DNA from: Hymenobacter arizonensis
GTDB lineage: Bacteria; Bacteroidota; Bacteroidia; Cytophagales; Hymenobacteraceae
Assembly (NCBI RefSeq): GCF_900115775.1
Contig: NZ_FOXS01000003.1
Span: 372,001 to 436,000, forward strand
Direction of reading: 5' to 3'
DNA length: 64,000 nt
The position numbers and the translations under genes are program-made. The notes under the pieces were generated by a model, which worked only from the letters and a program-made list of their open reading frames with translations, was not told the origin of the DNA and did no database searches. Each line of letters opens with the position of its first letter. Positions within the stretch are counted from its first letter, which is position 1. Shown here piece after piece: positions 19,593 to 28,205 of this stretch.

Positions 19593-19629
19593 AAAAAGGC
19601 CCGTTCTGAGTTAACAGAACGGGCCTTTT
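19593..19629. terminator. Intrinsic terminator between rqcH and tRNA-Leu
   Basis: AAAAAGGCCCGTTCTG and CAGAACGGGCCTTTTG form a strong hairpin with A/T tails on both sides. It follows the tRNA by 7 bases on the minus strand and also can stop plus-strand transcription from rqcH. Confidence 0.85.
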
Positions 19630-19636
19630 GTTTGCG

Positions 19637-19718
19637 TGCGCGCGGGGAGATTCGAACTCCCACACCCGAAGGCACCACCCCCTCAAGATGGCGTGTCTAC
19701 CAGTTTCACCACGTGCGC
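19637..19718 (-). tRNA. tRNA-Leu (anticodon GAG)
   Basis: An 82-nt class II tRNA. On the minus strand it reads GCGCACG (acceptor 5'), a D-arm with GTAGACAC, an anticodon stem CCATC/GGTGG with loop TTGAGGG giving anticodon GAG, a short variable arm with a CCTTCGGG turn, a T-arm GGGAG-TTCGAAT-CTCCC and acceptor 3' CGCGCGC plus discriminator A. It reads CUC and CUU. CCA is not encoded. One acceptor pair is A5-C68, a mismatch, because the 3' strand has CGCGCGC where CGTGCGC would pair fully. Confidence 0.93.
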
Positions 19719-19838
19719 AAAGAGAGCAACTAAACCTGGGCAACTCGGCCGAAACCGGCTTCGCTGAGGCGGCGAAGCGGGTGCAAAGATAGCCGGCCGG
19801 TGGTGCCCCCGCAACCTGCGGCAATCAATTTTCCCAAA

Positions 19839-19870
19839 AAAGGCCGCTCATTCTGGAATGAGCGGCCTTT
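19839..19870 (-). terminator. Intrinsic terminator of the Dps gene
   Basis: On the minus strand AAAGGCCGCTCATTC and GAATGAGCGGCCTTT pair, followed by a T-run. It begins about 33 bp after the Dps stop. Confidence 0.85.
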
Positions 19871-19902
19871 CGAGCTGAATCCGAGTTGGATAGGAAACGA
19901 AA

Positions 19903-20601
19903 TTACTCGGCTTGGGTGAGGGGCGAGTCGACTACGTGCTCGGCCACGAACCACACTTGCATCTCGTTGGTGCGCACCAGTTGGCTCACAATGAGGTCGT
20001 TGGTGCCATCGTCGCCGCACTCATCGGCTTTGTCGGCGTAGTCGTGGCAGTTCTTGAGGATGCGCTGGTGGCCATCGAGCAGGCGCGATACCTGAATGGG
20101 AGCTTCTTCGCGGTCGCGGGGCACGCGGGGAATGGTGCTGAGCTCGGCCACGTCGTGGGCCATGGCAATAGCCACGCCGCCCAGAATCTGAATACGCTCG
20201 GCAATGGCGTCTACCAGCACCGACTGCTCTTCGTAGTGCTTGTCGAACAGCAGGTGCAGCTGGTAGAAAGTGGGGCCCACTACCTGCCAATGGTGCTTTT
20301 TGTACATGTCGCGCAGCGTGATGGTGTCGGCCAGCAGCTGGTTGAGCATGGTTACGCTTTCCTGGCGGGTGCTTTCGCTCAGGCCAATGGGCAGGCGCTG
20401 GCTTACGGTGCCGTAGCGCTGGGTGGGCATGGGGGCATTCTGCTGCTGGTTGAGGCGGGGCTGAATGTCGACAGCGGCATTGCTGCCAGCGCCTTTGCCA
20501 GCGTTGGCGCCCGAAGCGAGGGCCGACTCATTCTTCTTGGGAGCAGCGGTTTTTTTAGCGACAGCGGCTTTGGGAGCAGCGGCTTTGGCGGGTGATGCCA
20601 T
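19903..20601 (-). CDS. dps: Dps-like ferritin with long basic N-terminal tail
   Basis: DNA-protecting mini-ferritin that oxidises and stores iron under starvation or oxidative stress. The ferritin core starts near residue 75 (ESVTMLNQLLADTITLRDMY) and shows the ferroxidase-site pattern KKHHWQVVGPTFYQLHLLFDKHYEEQ, with H, D and E ligands at the dimer interface. The first 60 residues (ASPAKAAAPKAAVAKKTAAPK and on) are Ala/Lys/Pro-rich, like a histone H1 tail, and should bind DNA directly. At 232 residues it is much longer than the usual 160-170. It is divergent from the PPK2 gene, and a hairpin terminator follows. Confidence 0.9.
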   Translation of the reverse strand: MASPAKAAAPKAAVAKKTAAPKKNESALASGANAGKGAGSNAAVDIQPRLNQQQNAPMPTQRYGTVSQRLPIGLSESTRQESVTMLNQLLADTITLRDMYKKHHWQVVGPTFYQLHLLFDKHYEEQSVLVDAIAERIQILGGVAIAMAHDVAELSTIPRVPRDREEAPIQVSRLLDGHQRILKNCHDYADKADECGDDGTNDLIVSQLVRTNEMQVWFVAEHVVDSPLTQAE

Positions 20602-20935
20602 AATTCTGGAAACTAGTGAGGTGAAAGAAATAGCCGAAGTAATTCGGGGCAGATTATGCTATTCTAGCGTACGTAAAGCACTACCAGGAGTTAGTGTTTC
20701 GCTGGCTTTCGCCCTGATTTTGTTGTATCTCAAGTTACGCCTTCACTTAGCCGGACTTAGCCTTGCAAGGTGGGTCGGCTCTGCACGCGGTAGCTGGCGC
20801 GATAGCCGTTTTGCCGCTCGCGCCGTTTGATAAGGGACGAGGTTTGGTGCCTGCAACTATTAAGGTTGATGCGGATGTGCCCGCAGGTCCGTGCTTTTTC
20901 TTCTAAAAGTTTGCTTTCTCCTTCCAAATTCCACC
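20602..20935. other. Divergent promoter region dps / ppk2, 334 bp
   Basis: No gene seen. The sequence is GC-poor relative to its flanks in the first 150 bp and should carry promoters for both genes. I see no exact TAnnTTTG core and no clear operator. Confidence 0.35.
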
Positions 20936-21766
20936 ATGAAACTTACCCTACCAAAAACAGCGGCCGTGCAGGTCATCGGTAAAAGCCTGAAGCTGGCCGA
21001 CATCGACACCAACGGCAAAGTGTTCTTTGCCAAGCAAGACATTGACAAGGAGGGGGCGGAGACCCGCTTACAGGAGCTACGTCAGCGACTGAACGCCCTG
21101 CAGGAGCTTCTGTATGCCGAGCATTCGCGCAGTGTGCTGCTGGTGTTTCAGGCCATGGACACAGGCGGCAAGGACGGCGCCATCGAGAAGCTTATGACGG
21201 GCGTAAACCCGGCTGGGGTGCACGTAGCGCCGTTCAAAGCCCCTTCGACCAAGGAGCTGAACCACGATTTTCTGTGGCGCATTCACCCGCACACGCCCGG
21301 CAAGGGCCACATCACCGTATTCAACCGCTCGCACTACGAAGACGTGCTCATCACCCGCGTGCACGGCCTGATTGACGAGAAAACCTGGCTGCAGCGCTAC
21401 GAGGACATCAACAACTTCGAATCGCTGTTGACCAATAACGGCACCGTCGTCCTCAAATTCTTCCTGCATATCTCTAAAGAGGAGCAGGCCGAGCGACTGC
21501 AAGCCCGCCTCGACGACCCCGCCAAGCACTGGAAATTTGCCCCAAGCGACTTGAAAGAACGGGCACGCTGGGCCGACTACCAGGCGGCCTACGAAGATGC
21601 CTTAACCCATTGCTCTCCCGCTGAGGCGCCGTGGTTTGTAGTTCCCGCCGACCAAAAGTGGGCCCGCGACCTGGCCATTGCGGAAATAGTGGTGGCGACC
21701 TTGGAGGCAATGAACCCGCAGCCGCCAAAGGTTGATTTCGACCCGAAGCAGATAGTAATAGAGTAA
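20936..21766 (+). CDS. Polyphosphate:nucleotide phosphotransferase, PPK2 family
   Basis: Transfers phosphate between polyphosphate and nucleotides, usually in the direction of NDP/NTP formation. The ATG at 20936 (MKLTLPKTAAVQVIGKSLKL) is preferred over an upstream TTG whose extension is not conserved-looking. Walker A-like loop VFQAMDTGGKDGAIEKLM, the lid region TKELNHDFLWRIHPHTPGKGHI, and FNRSHYEDVLITRVHG (Walker B region) are clear PPK2 marks, as is FFLHISKEEQAERLQARL. The 276 residues fit single-domain PPK2. The next gene, an ABC exporter, converges 47 bp away. Confidence 0.92.
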   Translation: MKLTLPKTAAVQVIGKSLKLADIDTNGKVFFAKQDIDKEGAETRLQELRQRLNALQELLYAEHSRSVLLVFQAMDTGGKDGAIEKLMTGVNPAGVHVAPFKAPSTKELNHDFLWRIHPHTPGKGHITVFNRSHYEDVLITRVHGLIDEKTWLQRYEDINNFESLLTNNGTVVLKFFLHISKEEQAERLQARLDDPAKHWKFAPSDLKERARWADYQAAYEDALTHCSPAEAPWFVVPADQKWARDLAIAEIVVATLEAMNPQPPKVDFDPKQIVIE

Positions 21767-21813
21767 CAGTGGCCCTGCAGGGGCACCGCCCCATCTTATA
21801 AGCGCTGCCCTGC

Positions 21814-23604
21814 TTAAACCACTACGGCTTCTGTAGCCGCCGTTTCCTTGCGCTCGCCAATTTGCTGGCGCCACATGGCGTAGTACAGGCCTTTTTGCTG
21901 CAACAACTCGGCGTGGCGCCCTTGCTCGGCAATGTGGCCGCGCTCGAGCACGAAAATGCGGTCGGCGTGGAGGATGGTGCTGAGGCGGTGAGCAATGAGG
22001 ATGGTCATGTGCTGGCGCGAGCCGGACAGTTCGCGCACCGTCTTGCCGATTTCTTCTTCGGTGAGAGAGTCGAGGGCCGAGGTGGCTTCGTCGAACACCA
22101 TGAGCGTGGGCTTGCGCAGCAGGGCCCGGGCAATGCTGAGGCGCTGCTTTTCGCCGCCCGATACCTTCACGCCGCCTTCGCCGATAACCGAATCCAGGCC
22201 TTTGGGGGCGCGGGCCAGCAGGGAGGTCGCCGCCGCTTGGTGCAGGGCACGCAGGCATTCTTCATCCGTCGCGTTGGGCGCCACAAAGCGCAGGTTCTCG
22301 CGAATGGTGCCGGAAAACAACTGCGTGTCTTGCGTTACAAAACCTATTTGCTCGCGCAACTCGTCCAGGTCGATTTCAGCGCCGGGAATGCCATTGTATA
22401 GAATCTGGCCGGAAAGGGGAGGGTAGAGGCCTACCAGTAGTTTCACCAGCGTGGTTTTGCCGGAGCCCGAAGGACCTACAAACGCAATGGTTTCGCCCAG
22501 CTTGGTACTAAATGAAATGCCGGATAGCGCCGGGGCGTTGGCGGTGAGGTGCTTAAAACTCACTTGCTCAAACGCCAGATTCTCAATGTGGGCTACTGAC
22601 TTGGGCTGGGCCGGCTTCACGTCTTTGGGCGTGTCGAGAATCTGCTGGAAGTTGGCCAGGGAGATTTCAGTTTCGCGGTAGATGCCGATGATGTTTCCCA
22701 ACTCCTGCAAGGGCCCGAAGATGGAAAACGAGTAGATGAAGAACGAGAAAAACTCGCCTAAGCTGATGTGATTTTGCACCCGCAAGTACAGCAGCAGCAG
22801 AATGATGACATTGCGCAGCAGGTTTACGAAGGTGCCTTGCACGAAGGAAAGCGAGCGCACGTAGCGCACCTTGCGCAACTCCAGCTTCAGGATTTTGCTG
22901 GTGGTAGCATTCAGGCGCTCGGTTTCCTGTTGGGCCAGGCCCAGGCTCTTGATGAGCTCAATGTTGCGCAGGCTCTCGGTGGTGGAGCCGGCCAGGGCCG
23001 TGGTTTCGGCCACGATGGTTTTCTGAATCACCTTGATGCGCTTGCTCAGCACGTAGCTCAGAATGCCGAGCAGCGGAATGGTAAGGAAGTAGCCCGCCGC
23101 AATGGGCCAGTACACCGTGATGGCGTACCACATTACGAAAATGATGCCCACCAGCGCCGTAAACAGCACGTTCACGAAGCTCTGGATAAGCTTTTCTACG
23201 TCGATGCGCACCTTCTGCAGCTTGCCCAGGGTTTCGCCCGAGCGCTGGTCTTCAAACACCTGGTAAGGTAGTTCCAGCGAGTGGCGCAGGCCGTCGGAAT
23301 ACATCTTGGCCCCGAGTCGCTGGGTGATGACGTTGACGTAGTAGTCCTGGAAATTTTTGGCAATGCGCGACACCATGGCCACGCCCAGCATCATGCCGAT
23401 GTAGGGAATGGCTTCCCGAAAGAACGGCCAGAACGGCACCAGCTGCAGGCCACTTATGTCGCCGTTTTTCGGCACAAAGTGGTCTACCAGCCTGCGGAAG
23501 AGGTAGGGGTCCAGCAGCGAGAACACTTGGTTGACGGTAGCCAGCACCAGGGCCAGTGCCAGCAGCCCCCAGTAGTTACGCAGGTAGCTATATAAAATCT
23601 TCAT
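21814..23604 (-). CDS. ABC transporter, fused permease and ATPase (exporter type)
   Basis: A 596-residue half-transporter that works as a homodimer or heterodimer. Residues 1-330 contain six membrane segments, beginning LRNYWGLLALALVLATVNQVF. The ATPase domain shows Walker A GPSGSGKTTLVK, the Q-loop in IGFVTQDTQLFSGT, signature VSGGEKQRLSIARALL and Walker B LMVFDEATSALD, then the switch His in LIAHRLST. This is the MsbA/MDR-like class; substrate (lipid, peptide or drug) cannot be told. It is a single gene; an AT-rich stretch lies upstream. Confidence 0.92.
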   Translation of the reverse strand: MKILYSYLRNYWGLLALALVLATVNQVFSLLDPYLFRRLVDHFVPKNGDISGLQLVPFWPFFREAIPYIGMMLGVAMVSRIAKNFQDYYVNVITQRLGAKMYSDGLRHSLELPYQVFEDQRSGETLGKLQKVRIDVEKLIQSFVNVLFTALVGIIFVMWYAITVYWPIAAGYFLTIPLLGILSYVLSKRIKVIQKTIVAETTALAGSTTESLRNIELIKSLGLAQQETERLNATTSKILKLELRKVRYVRSLSFVQGTFVNLLRNVIILLLLYLRVQNHISLGEFFSFFIYSFSIFGPLQELGNIIGIYRETEISLANFQQILDTPKDVKPAQPKSVAHIENLAFEQVSFKHLTANAPALSGISFSTKLGETIAFVGPSGSGKTTLVKLLVGLYPPLSGQILYNGIPGAEIDLDELREQIGFVTQDTQLFSGTIRENLRFVAPNATDEECLRALHQAAATSLLARAPKGLDSVIGEGGVKVSGGEKQRLSIARALLRKPTLMVFDEATSALDSLTEEEIGKTVRELSGSRQHMTILIAHRLSTILHADRIFVLERGHIAEQGRHAELLQQKGLYYAMWRQQIGERKETAATEAVVV

Positions 23605-24011
23605 TCAACAAAAGTAAAGGCCTAGGCTACTGGTGCGGGCAAGGTCTATCAACCCGGTCAAGAACCAATGGTTTGGAAGCAGGCAGACGGATGAGGTGCA
23701 TATTTATTTGGCTCTCCACATGAGTGAAGCAACTAGTAAGAAATAGGCTGTTAGATTTCTTTAAGTTATTCAATTCGGCCGCAAAGTGGTGAGTTGAAAT
23801 TTTATCAAAATAATAATACAATTAATAAGTTAATAATTTATAATAAGTCTTTTGTTAAGGATTGTTATTTTATTATTAATAAGCTTATTAGGTTTCTATT
23901 AGTTGTTTTTATACAGAATACTGTTTTACTTTTGCAGCTGAGCCTAAATGCTATATTATAAGCAAAGTCTAACTATTATAAATCTACTCACCCTCTGAAA
24001 ACACCTCTAGA
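23605..24011. other. AT-rich intergenic region, 407 bp
   Basis: Much richer in A and T than the surroundings, especially 23800-23930, with no credible gene. It carries the promoter of the T9SS cargo gene and probably that of the divergent ABC exporter. The AT-rich block upstream of the -33 element could act as an UP-like element or bind nucleoid proteins. Confidence 0.5.
23903..23934 (+). promoter_or_regulatory. Promoter of the T9SS cargo gene
   Basis: A perfect Bacteroidota -7 core TACTTTTG (23927-23934) lies 21 bp downstream of a TTG -33 element (23903-23905). The gene starts 78 bp after the core, leaving a leader of about 70 bases. Confidence 0.7.
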
Positions 24012-26162
24012 ATGATGAAAAAATCTACTTATGTTAATTTGAAACTGGCAGTGGCCGGTGCCGTATTAGCAGCCAATCTGGCGTCGCCGCAGGCGCACGC
24101 CGAGGGTTCTAAAAACCTGACTCCGGGCACGGGCACCCGTGGCACGGCTACAGGGGCAAACAATTTTGTGGGCTACCTGCAACACGACGATGGTGGCAAC
24201 TCACAAATAAGCTCTAGCTCAAAAGGCTTTTTGAAGCCCGATTCAGACCTACTTGAGCGACTATACATTCACGTTCGGCCTGGCGAAACACTTTACTATG
24301 GCGTTCGCCGCATCAATGCTGGTAATAACAACACACGCTTGCGGCTGGAACTCAAACGAGGCAACGGGAATAATAATAATACAATTACCACCTATTTATC
24401 GCCAGCTTCGGGCACAAATCTTAACAACGCAACGCTCGCTGTCGCTGCTGGGGTGATTAATACGCCTGAAGAGGCTGCCATTGGCCCCAAATACCAAGGT
24501 GGCACGGCCCCAGCGGGCGGTTACACCCCCCTTACGTACACCAACACCACCAATGCTGCCCAGGATGTGTGGATTGAGTTTGAACAAGTAGAGCTGACTG
24601 GAAACAATCCGGCTGTTATTAGCAGCAAGTCATACTACGACTGCTGGGACTTCACCGTCCGCGACAGTGGCGGCGAAAAGCCCGGCCGTCTGTACTCGTC
24701 GGCCTGGTCTTTTTCTGCTGGGAGCTTTGCCAACCAGTTTGCTACCACCTTTGCGCTGTACCCGCTCATTCCCAACCCTAACTTCAACAACCAGAGCTTT
24801 TTCGTAAAGCAAGTGAGCTACGCACGCATGCGCCCGTTTGGCACCTTGCTCACAGCCAATAAGTTCGGTACCGGTGTGGATGGTACCGATTATAAGCTTC
24901 GCCGAAAGAGCCAGCCCACCAGCGCGCTCTCGTTGGGCTACGCCGAATACAAGATGTTTGTGAACGACCCGGACAATGCCGTATACCCGTCCACGATCCC
25001 TCCCAATTCGCCCACCATCACCACCACGTGCACGGGCACGGCGCCCAACCGCCGCACTGTCTTTAACCTAGCCGTCGACCAAGCTGGGTTCGGCCTTATC
25101 TTCATCGACGGCAACAACAGCGGGACCTACGAAGCTACGGCCGACCGGGTACTAGAAGGTACAACCAGAATTTCGAACACGGCAAACGTCTTCGAGTGGG
25201 ACGGCACCACCGACTCGGGCGCGCGCGTGCCAGCCGGAAACATCAGCCTAGTTTTTTCGAGCGGGGTAGGGCCAGTGAACTTCCCCATGTACGACTGCGA
25301 AGCGGCCGATGAGGCCGGTATCACGGTGCGGTCGGTACGGCCCGGCAACAACAACGGCTTCATCGACTTCCTGTTCTACGACGATACCAACCTGGACCCC
25401 AATTTCTCGACGCCCATCCGCAATCCCATCGGCGACAATACCCCTTCGGGTTCGCATAAATGGGGCCGGCCAGGACTGGAGAGCGGTCCCTTGTCGGGCG
25501 ATACCAAAACCATCAACTCCTACGCCGTGGGCCTGCTGGCGCAGGGCAAGGTATTGAACGTGGCGTACGACGGCAGCGGCTGTATTTTGACTACGCCCGT
25601 GGTGCTAGTGCAGCCGCTGCCCGTGTCGCTCACTCACTTCGGAGCCGCGCTGCAGAAGGACGGCGTGCGTTTGAACTGGGAAACCGCCACTGAGCGCAAC
25701 AATGCCTACTTCGCCGTGGAGCGCAGTGCCGACGGCCGCAACTTTGAGGAAGTGACCCGAGTGGCCGGCAGCGGCACCAGCAGCCAGAACCGGCGCTACG
25801 CCACCCTCGACCCCGCTCCTTTGGCCGGTGCGTCGTACTACCGCCTGCGGCAAGTTGATACCGATGGTGCCTTCAACTACAGCCCGGTAGCGGCCGTGAG
25901 CAACGAAGGCCGCGGCGTAGCCACCCTGTTTCCGAACCCCGCTACTACGGAAGTCAAAATACTGTTTGCCAACCCCCTGAGCGGCCCCGTCGATATCCAG
26001 ATTATGGACGCGGCCGGCCGGGTGGTGTGGCAGGAGCACCGCGAGCAGGCTGGCAACAACCGTCAGTTGGACGTGCCTACTGCTCAGTTGCCTGCTAATA
26101 GCCTGTACTTCGTGCAGGTGCGCAACGGCGGAGACGCCAAGGTATACCGCTTCAGCAAATAA
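24012..26162 (+). CDS. Secreted protein with T9SS type A sorting domain
   Basis: A 716-residue exported protein. It starts MMKKSTYVNLKLAVAGAVLA, a signal peptide ending near AHAEG. The body is Asn/Thr/Gly-rich and beta-like, with a segment IFIDGNNSGTYEATADRVLEG that looks like a calcium-binding loop. The part LTHFGAALQKDGVRLNWETA (about residues 540-630) is the usual linker domain of Bacteroidota cargo proteins. The last 80 residues (TLFPNPATTEVKILFANP to VYRFSK) form the C-terminal domain cut off after T9SS export. It is probably a cell-surface or extracellular protein; no enzyme motif was found. A strong promoter and a terminator frame it. Confidence 0.85.
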   Translation: MMKKSTYVNLKLAVAGAVLAANLASPQAHAEGSKNLTPGTGTRGTATGANNFVGYLQHDDGGNSQISSSSKGFLKPDSDLLERLYIHVRPGETLYYGVRRINAGNNNTRLRLELKRGNGNNNNTITTYLSPASGTNLNNATLAVAAGVINTPEEAAIGPKYQGGTAPAGGYTPLTYTNTTNAAQDVWIEFEQVELTGNNPAVISSKSYYDCWDFTVRDSGGEKPGRLYSSAWSFSAGSFANQFATTFALYPLIPNPNFNNQSFFVKQVSYARMRPFGTLLTANKFGTGVDGTDYKLRRKSQPTSALSLGYAEYKMFVNDPDNAVYPSTIPPNSPTITTTCTGTAPNRRTVFNLAVDQAGFGLIFIDGNNSGTYEATADRVLEGTTRISNTANVFEWDGTTDSGARVPAGNISLVFSSGVGPVNFPMYDCEAADEAGITVRSVRPGNNNGFIDFLFYDDTNLDPNFSTPIRNPIGDNTPSGSHKWGRPGLESGPLSGDTKTINSYAVGLLAQGKVLNVAYDGSGCILTTPVVLVQPLPVSLTHFGAALQKDGVRLNWETATERNNAYFAVERSADGRNFEEVTRVAGSGTSSQNRRYATLDPAPLAGASYYRLRQVDTDGAFNYSPVAAVSNEGRGVATLFPNPATTEVKILFANPLSGPVDIQIMDAAGRVVWQEHREQAGNNRQLDVPTAQLPANSLYFVQVRNGGDAKVYRFSK

Positions 26163-26205
26163 GTTGGTGGCGCGGCTGGTAATAGCCCGCCCAGTGTACA
26201 AATGC

Positions 26206-26249
26206 AAAGCCCCCCGGCCTCTCACTTGGTGAGAAAGCCGGGGGGCTTT
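26206..26249 (+). terminator. Intrinsic terminator of the T9SS cargo gene
   Basis: AAAGCCCCCCGGC pairs with GCCGGGGGGCTTT, and an inner TCTCAC/GTGAGA helix extends the stem. It follows the stop by 43 bp and precedes the convergent DoxX gene. Confidence 0.85.
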
Positions 26250-26296
26250 GTGATGTATGCGGCTGCCGGGAAAGCCGGGACTGTGGGCAGGAGGGG

Positions 26297-26668
26297 CTAG
26301 GCCAGCAGCTGGCGGGCCGGGCGGCGCAGCAGCAGCACAATAACCAGCCCCAGCAGCAGGGCGCCGGCAAAAGCGCCGCCTGCCAGGCCACCCGGAATCT
26401 TGGTGGCATGCATCACCAGTGCACCAATCATGATGATGATGAGCCCCGCGGCTGCCAGGCGCACCGTTTGGGGAATGAGCAGGCCGATGCCGCCCAGCAG
26501 CTCGCCCCCGCCCACGAGGTAGGCCATCCAACCAGGCAGGCCCATGCTGCCGAAAAAGCCAACGGTTTGAGAGGCATTGCTGAGTTTATCGAATCCGGAC
26601 TTGATAAAGACGATGGCCAGCAGGATTTGGAGAATCCAAGCAATGACGTTGCGTACTGATGTGCTCAT
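26297..26668 (-). CDS. DoxX family membrane protein
   Basis: A 123-residue protein with four membrane segments. The ATG at 26668 gives MSTSVRNVIAWILQILLAIVF; the upstream extension is not protein-like. The VGFFGSMGLPGWMAYLVGGGELLGGIGLLIP stretch, with the conserved Glu in a G-rich helix, marks the DoxX family. Such proteins may form quinone- or thiosulfate-linked membrane subunits, but no partner gene is adjacent. It stands alone, convergent with the T9SS gene. Confidence 0.85.
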   Translation of the reverse strand: MSTSVRNVIAWILQILLAIVFIKSGFDKLSNASQTVGFFGSMGLPGWMAYLVGGGELLGGIGLLIPQTVRLAAAGLIIIMIGALVMHATKIPGGLAGGAFAGALLLGLVIVLLLRRPARQLLA

Positions 26669-27416
26669 GGTGTGAAGTGGTTGAGATTTAAAAAAATGGT
26701 TGAGAAAGTGGCTGACGCCCGGCCAATCGTTGGTATCATGCCTGCTTTTCACGACGTGCCACAGGCCTATAATACTTTGAAATACTTCGATGGTTTCGCA
26801 GGTTGAAGCAGCGGCATTAGCAAATTCTCTTTTATAAAACCATCAGACAATCAATCAGCCTCTGGCTAGGGTGTTTGACTTACTATCGTTTGTAGAGGCA
26901 TCTGCAAAATTCACAGTCTGGGTCGCTGTAAGGAAAATTGCCCTGGCGGCAGTGGTTTGAAGCTTTGCTTACAAACACGATGGGGAGCTTTGGGCTGGCG
27001 CCTGCAAGTCCGTGAGGTAGAACTTGTTTTACTGGTTTATTGAACATATATTCATGGTTGCGTGCAGTAATTGAATATTTACAATGCAACCCGAAGTGGC
27101 ATGCCGTGGTCTTATCGGTACAATTGTTCTGTGCGAAGAGCGCTCGACATTGTAGTATTCTTAAAGTAGGGCTTGAAGGTATAGTAAAATGATTATTCGA
27201 ATTAAACAATAAAATTATTGAAAAAGTACATTGAATAATACGTACTTATTCTGTGTTTTTCTTTCCTCAATTCAGTATTTTCCCTTTCGGTTTCGGGAAT
27301 TTGAAAGTTGAACTTTGTATGGCCGTTGGTGCAACAAAGCATTGCCTGTAACTTAACGTAAACTACGATTAACTTAAAATCAGTGCATTATAAATTTTAC
27401 CTCTTCACCCGCCGCT
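26669..27416. other. AT-rich gene-poor region, 748 bp
   Basis: The longest gap in the window. Base composition is clearly lower in GC from about 26750 to 27400. The only longer frame (minus strand, 26883-27209) is Cys/His/Asn-rich in a way that looks random and has no recognisable features. I see no tRNA, IS end or direct repeat that would explain it. The last 100 bp probably carry the promoter of the STAS-like gene. Confidence 0.4.
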
Positions 27417-27773
27417 ATGACAACTGTTTACCACGAATTGCTCCCCGAGAGCTACTTGCTTCTCCTGACCCCGGGTAGCCCCAACGCCCCCGAGTATGCA
27501 CTCGACTACTCGCTGAAGTGTGCCTGCCGAAGCGGCAAACCTTCCGTTTGGGTCGACTGCGAGTTATTAGGTGATTTCCTGTCAGCTGAGGCCGCCCGAA
27601 CCCTGTGGGATTTTCACCACATGCTGCAAGGGCAGCACAGGCAACTGGTGGTGGTGCACGCCTCCGACGGCGTGAAGCAGGCCCTGCTTAAGTGGCGGCT
27701 GACCCCCAGCATCTGTTTCGCCTCTACTTTGATTGACGCGGCCTGGCAAAGCGGCCTGCGCTTGGTGGCATGA
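27417..27773 (+). CDS. STAS-like domain protein (unassigned)
   Basis: A 118-residue soluble protein I place only tentatively. Its layout, an N-terminal strand, then PSVWVDCELLGDFLSAEAARTLWDF and LVVVHASDGVKQALLKW, resembles anti-sigma-factor-antagonist (STAS) folds, where a Ser or Thr after the strand is phosphorylated; the typical D(S/T) motif is not clear here. The downstream small gene overlaps or follows closely, so the two may act together. There is no anti-sigma kinase gene nearby. Codon use is like the neighbours, but the AT-rich flank upstream suggests a boundary. Confidence 0.55.
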   Translation: MTTVYHELLPESYLLLLTPGSPNAPEYALDYSLKCACRSGKPSVWVDCELLGDFLSAEAARTLWDFHHMLQGQHRQLVVVHASDGVKQALLKWRLTPSICFASTLIDAAWQSGLRLVA

Positions 27774-27823
27774 GAGCCCGTTGGCTACTGTATTCGCTGA
27801 TTAAAAATTACGTGCCCAAAGTT

Positions 27824-28090
27824 ATGTCTACCCCTAACTTCAAGCCCATGCCGCAGCACCTGAACGACGACCAGCGCAAAGACTGGGCACGCCGGCAGCG
27901 CACGGCGGAGAGTACGCTAGCTATCCAGACCTTAGGTGGAACGGAGCCTAACGAGGAAACACTGGCTTATTTTCAGCGCTACGTGAGCGGCGAAATCACC
28001 CTGGCTCAAGCCATTGCGCAGGTGCGCGAGCAAATGGCGCAGGAGCACGCCGCCTTCCGGCAGTACCTCAACCGCGGCAGCATCACTTGA
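27824..28090 (+). CDS. Small hypothetical protein, antitoxin-like
   Basis: An 88-residue polar helical protein from ATG 27824 (MSTPNFKPMPQHLNDDQRKD). An upstream ATG at 27770, which overlaps the stop of the preceding gene in ATGA, would add 18 residues rich in hydrophobics that look less natural. The C-terminal part LAYFQRYVSGEITLAQAIAQ resembles small antitoxin-like proteins (VbhA-type annotation), but the Fic-inhibiting motif is not visible and no toxin gene follows. I therefore do not assign a function. Confidence 0.55.
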   Translation: MSTPNFKPMPQHLNDDQRKDWARRQRTAESTLAIQTLGGTEPNEETLAYFQRYVSGEITLAQAIAQVREQMAQEHAAFRQYLNRGSIT

Positions 28091-28205
28091 TGTCTCCTGT
28101 GTGCATGGCTGGGGCAGCAGTGGCTGCTGGCCAGTGCGCGGCAGCGGAGCATTAGCCCCATGCCAAATTTGAAACAACCAACCACAACGCTTGGCGCCAA
28201 GGCTG

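Noticed and set aside
26883..27209. Minus-strand frame of 108 codons in the AT-rich gap
   Set aside because: Random-looking residues, no likely start signals and no recognisable fold; kept only as part of the gap description.
27770..28090. Toxin-antitoxin module
   Set aside because: The small protein resembles an antitoxin, but no toxin frame (Fic, RelE, PIN or other) lies on either side.
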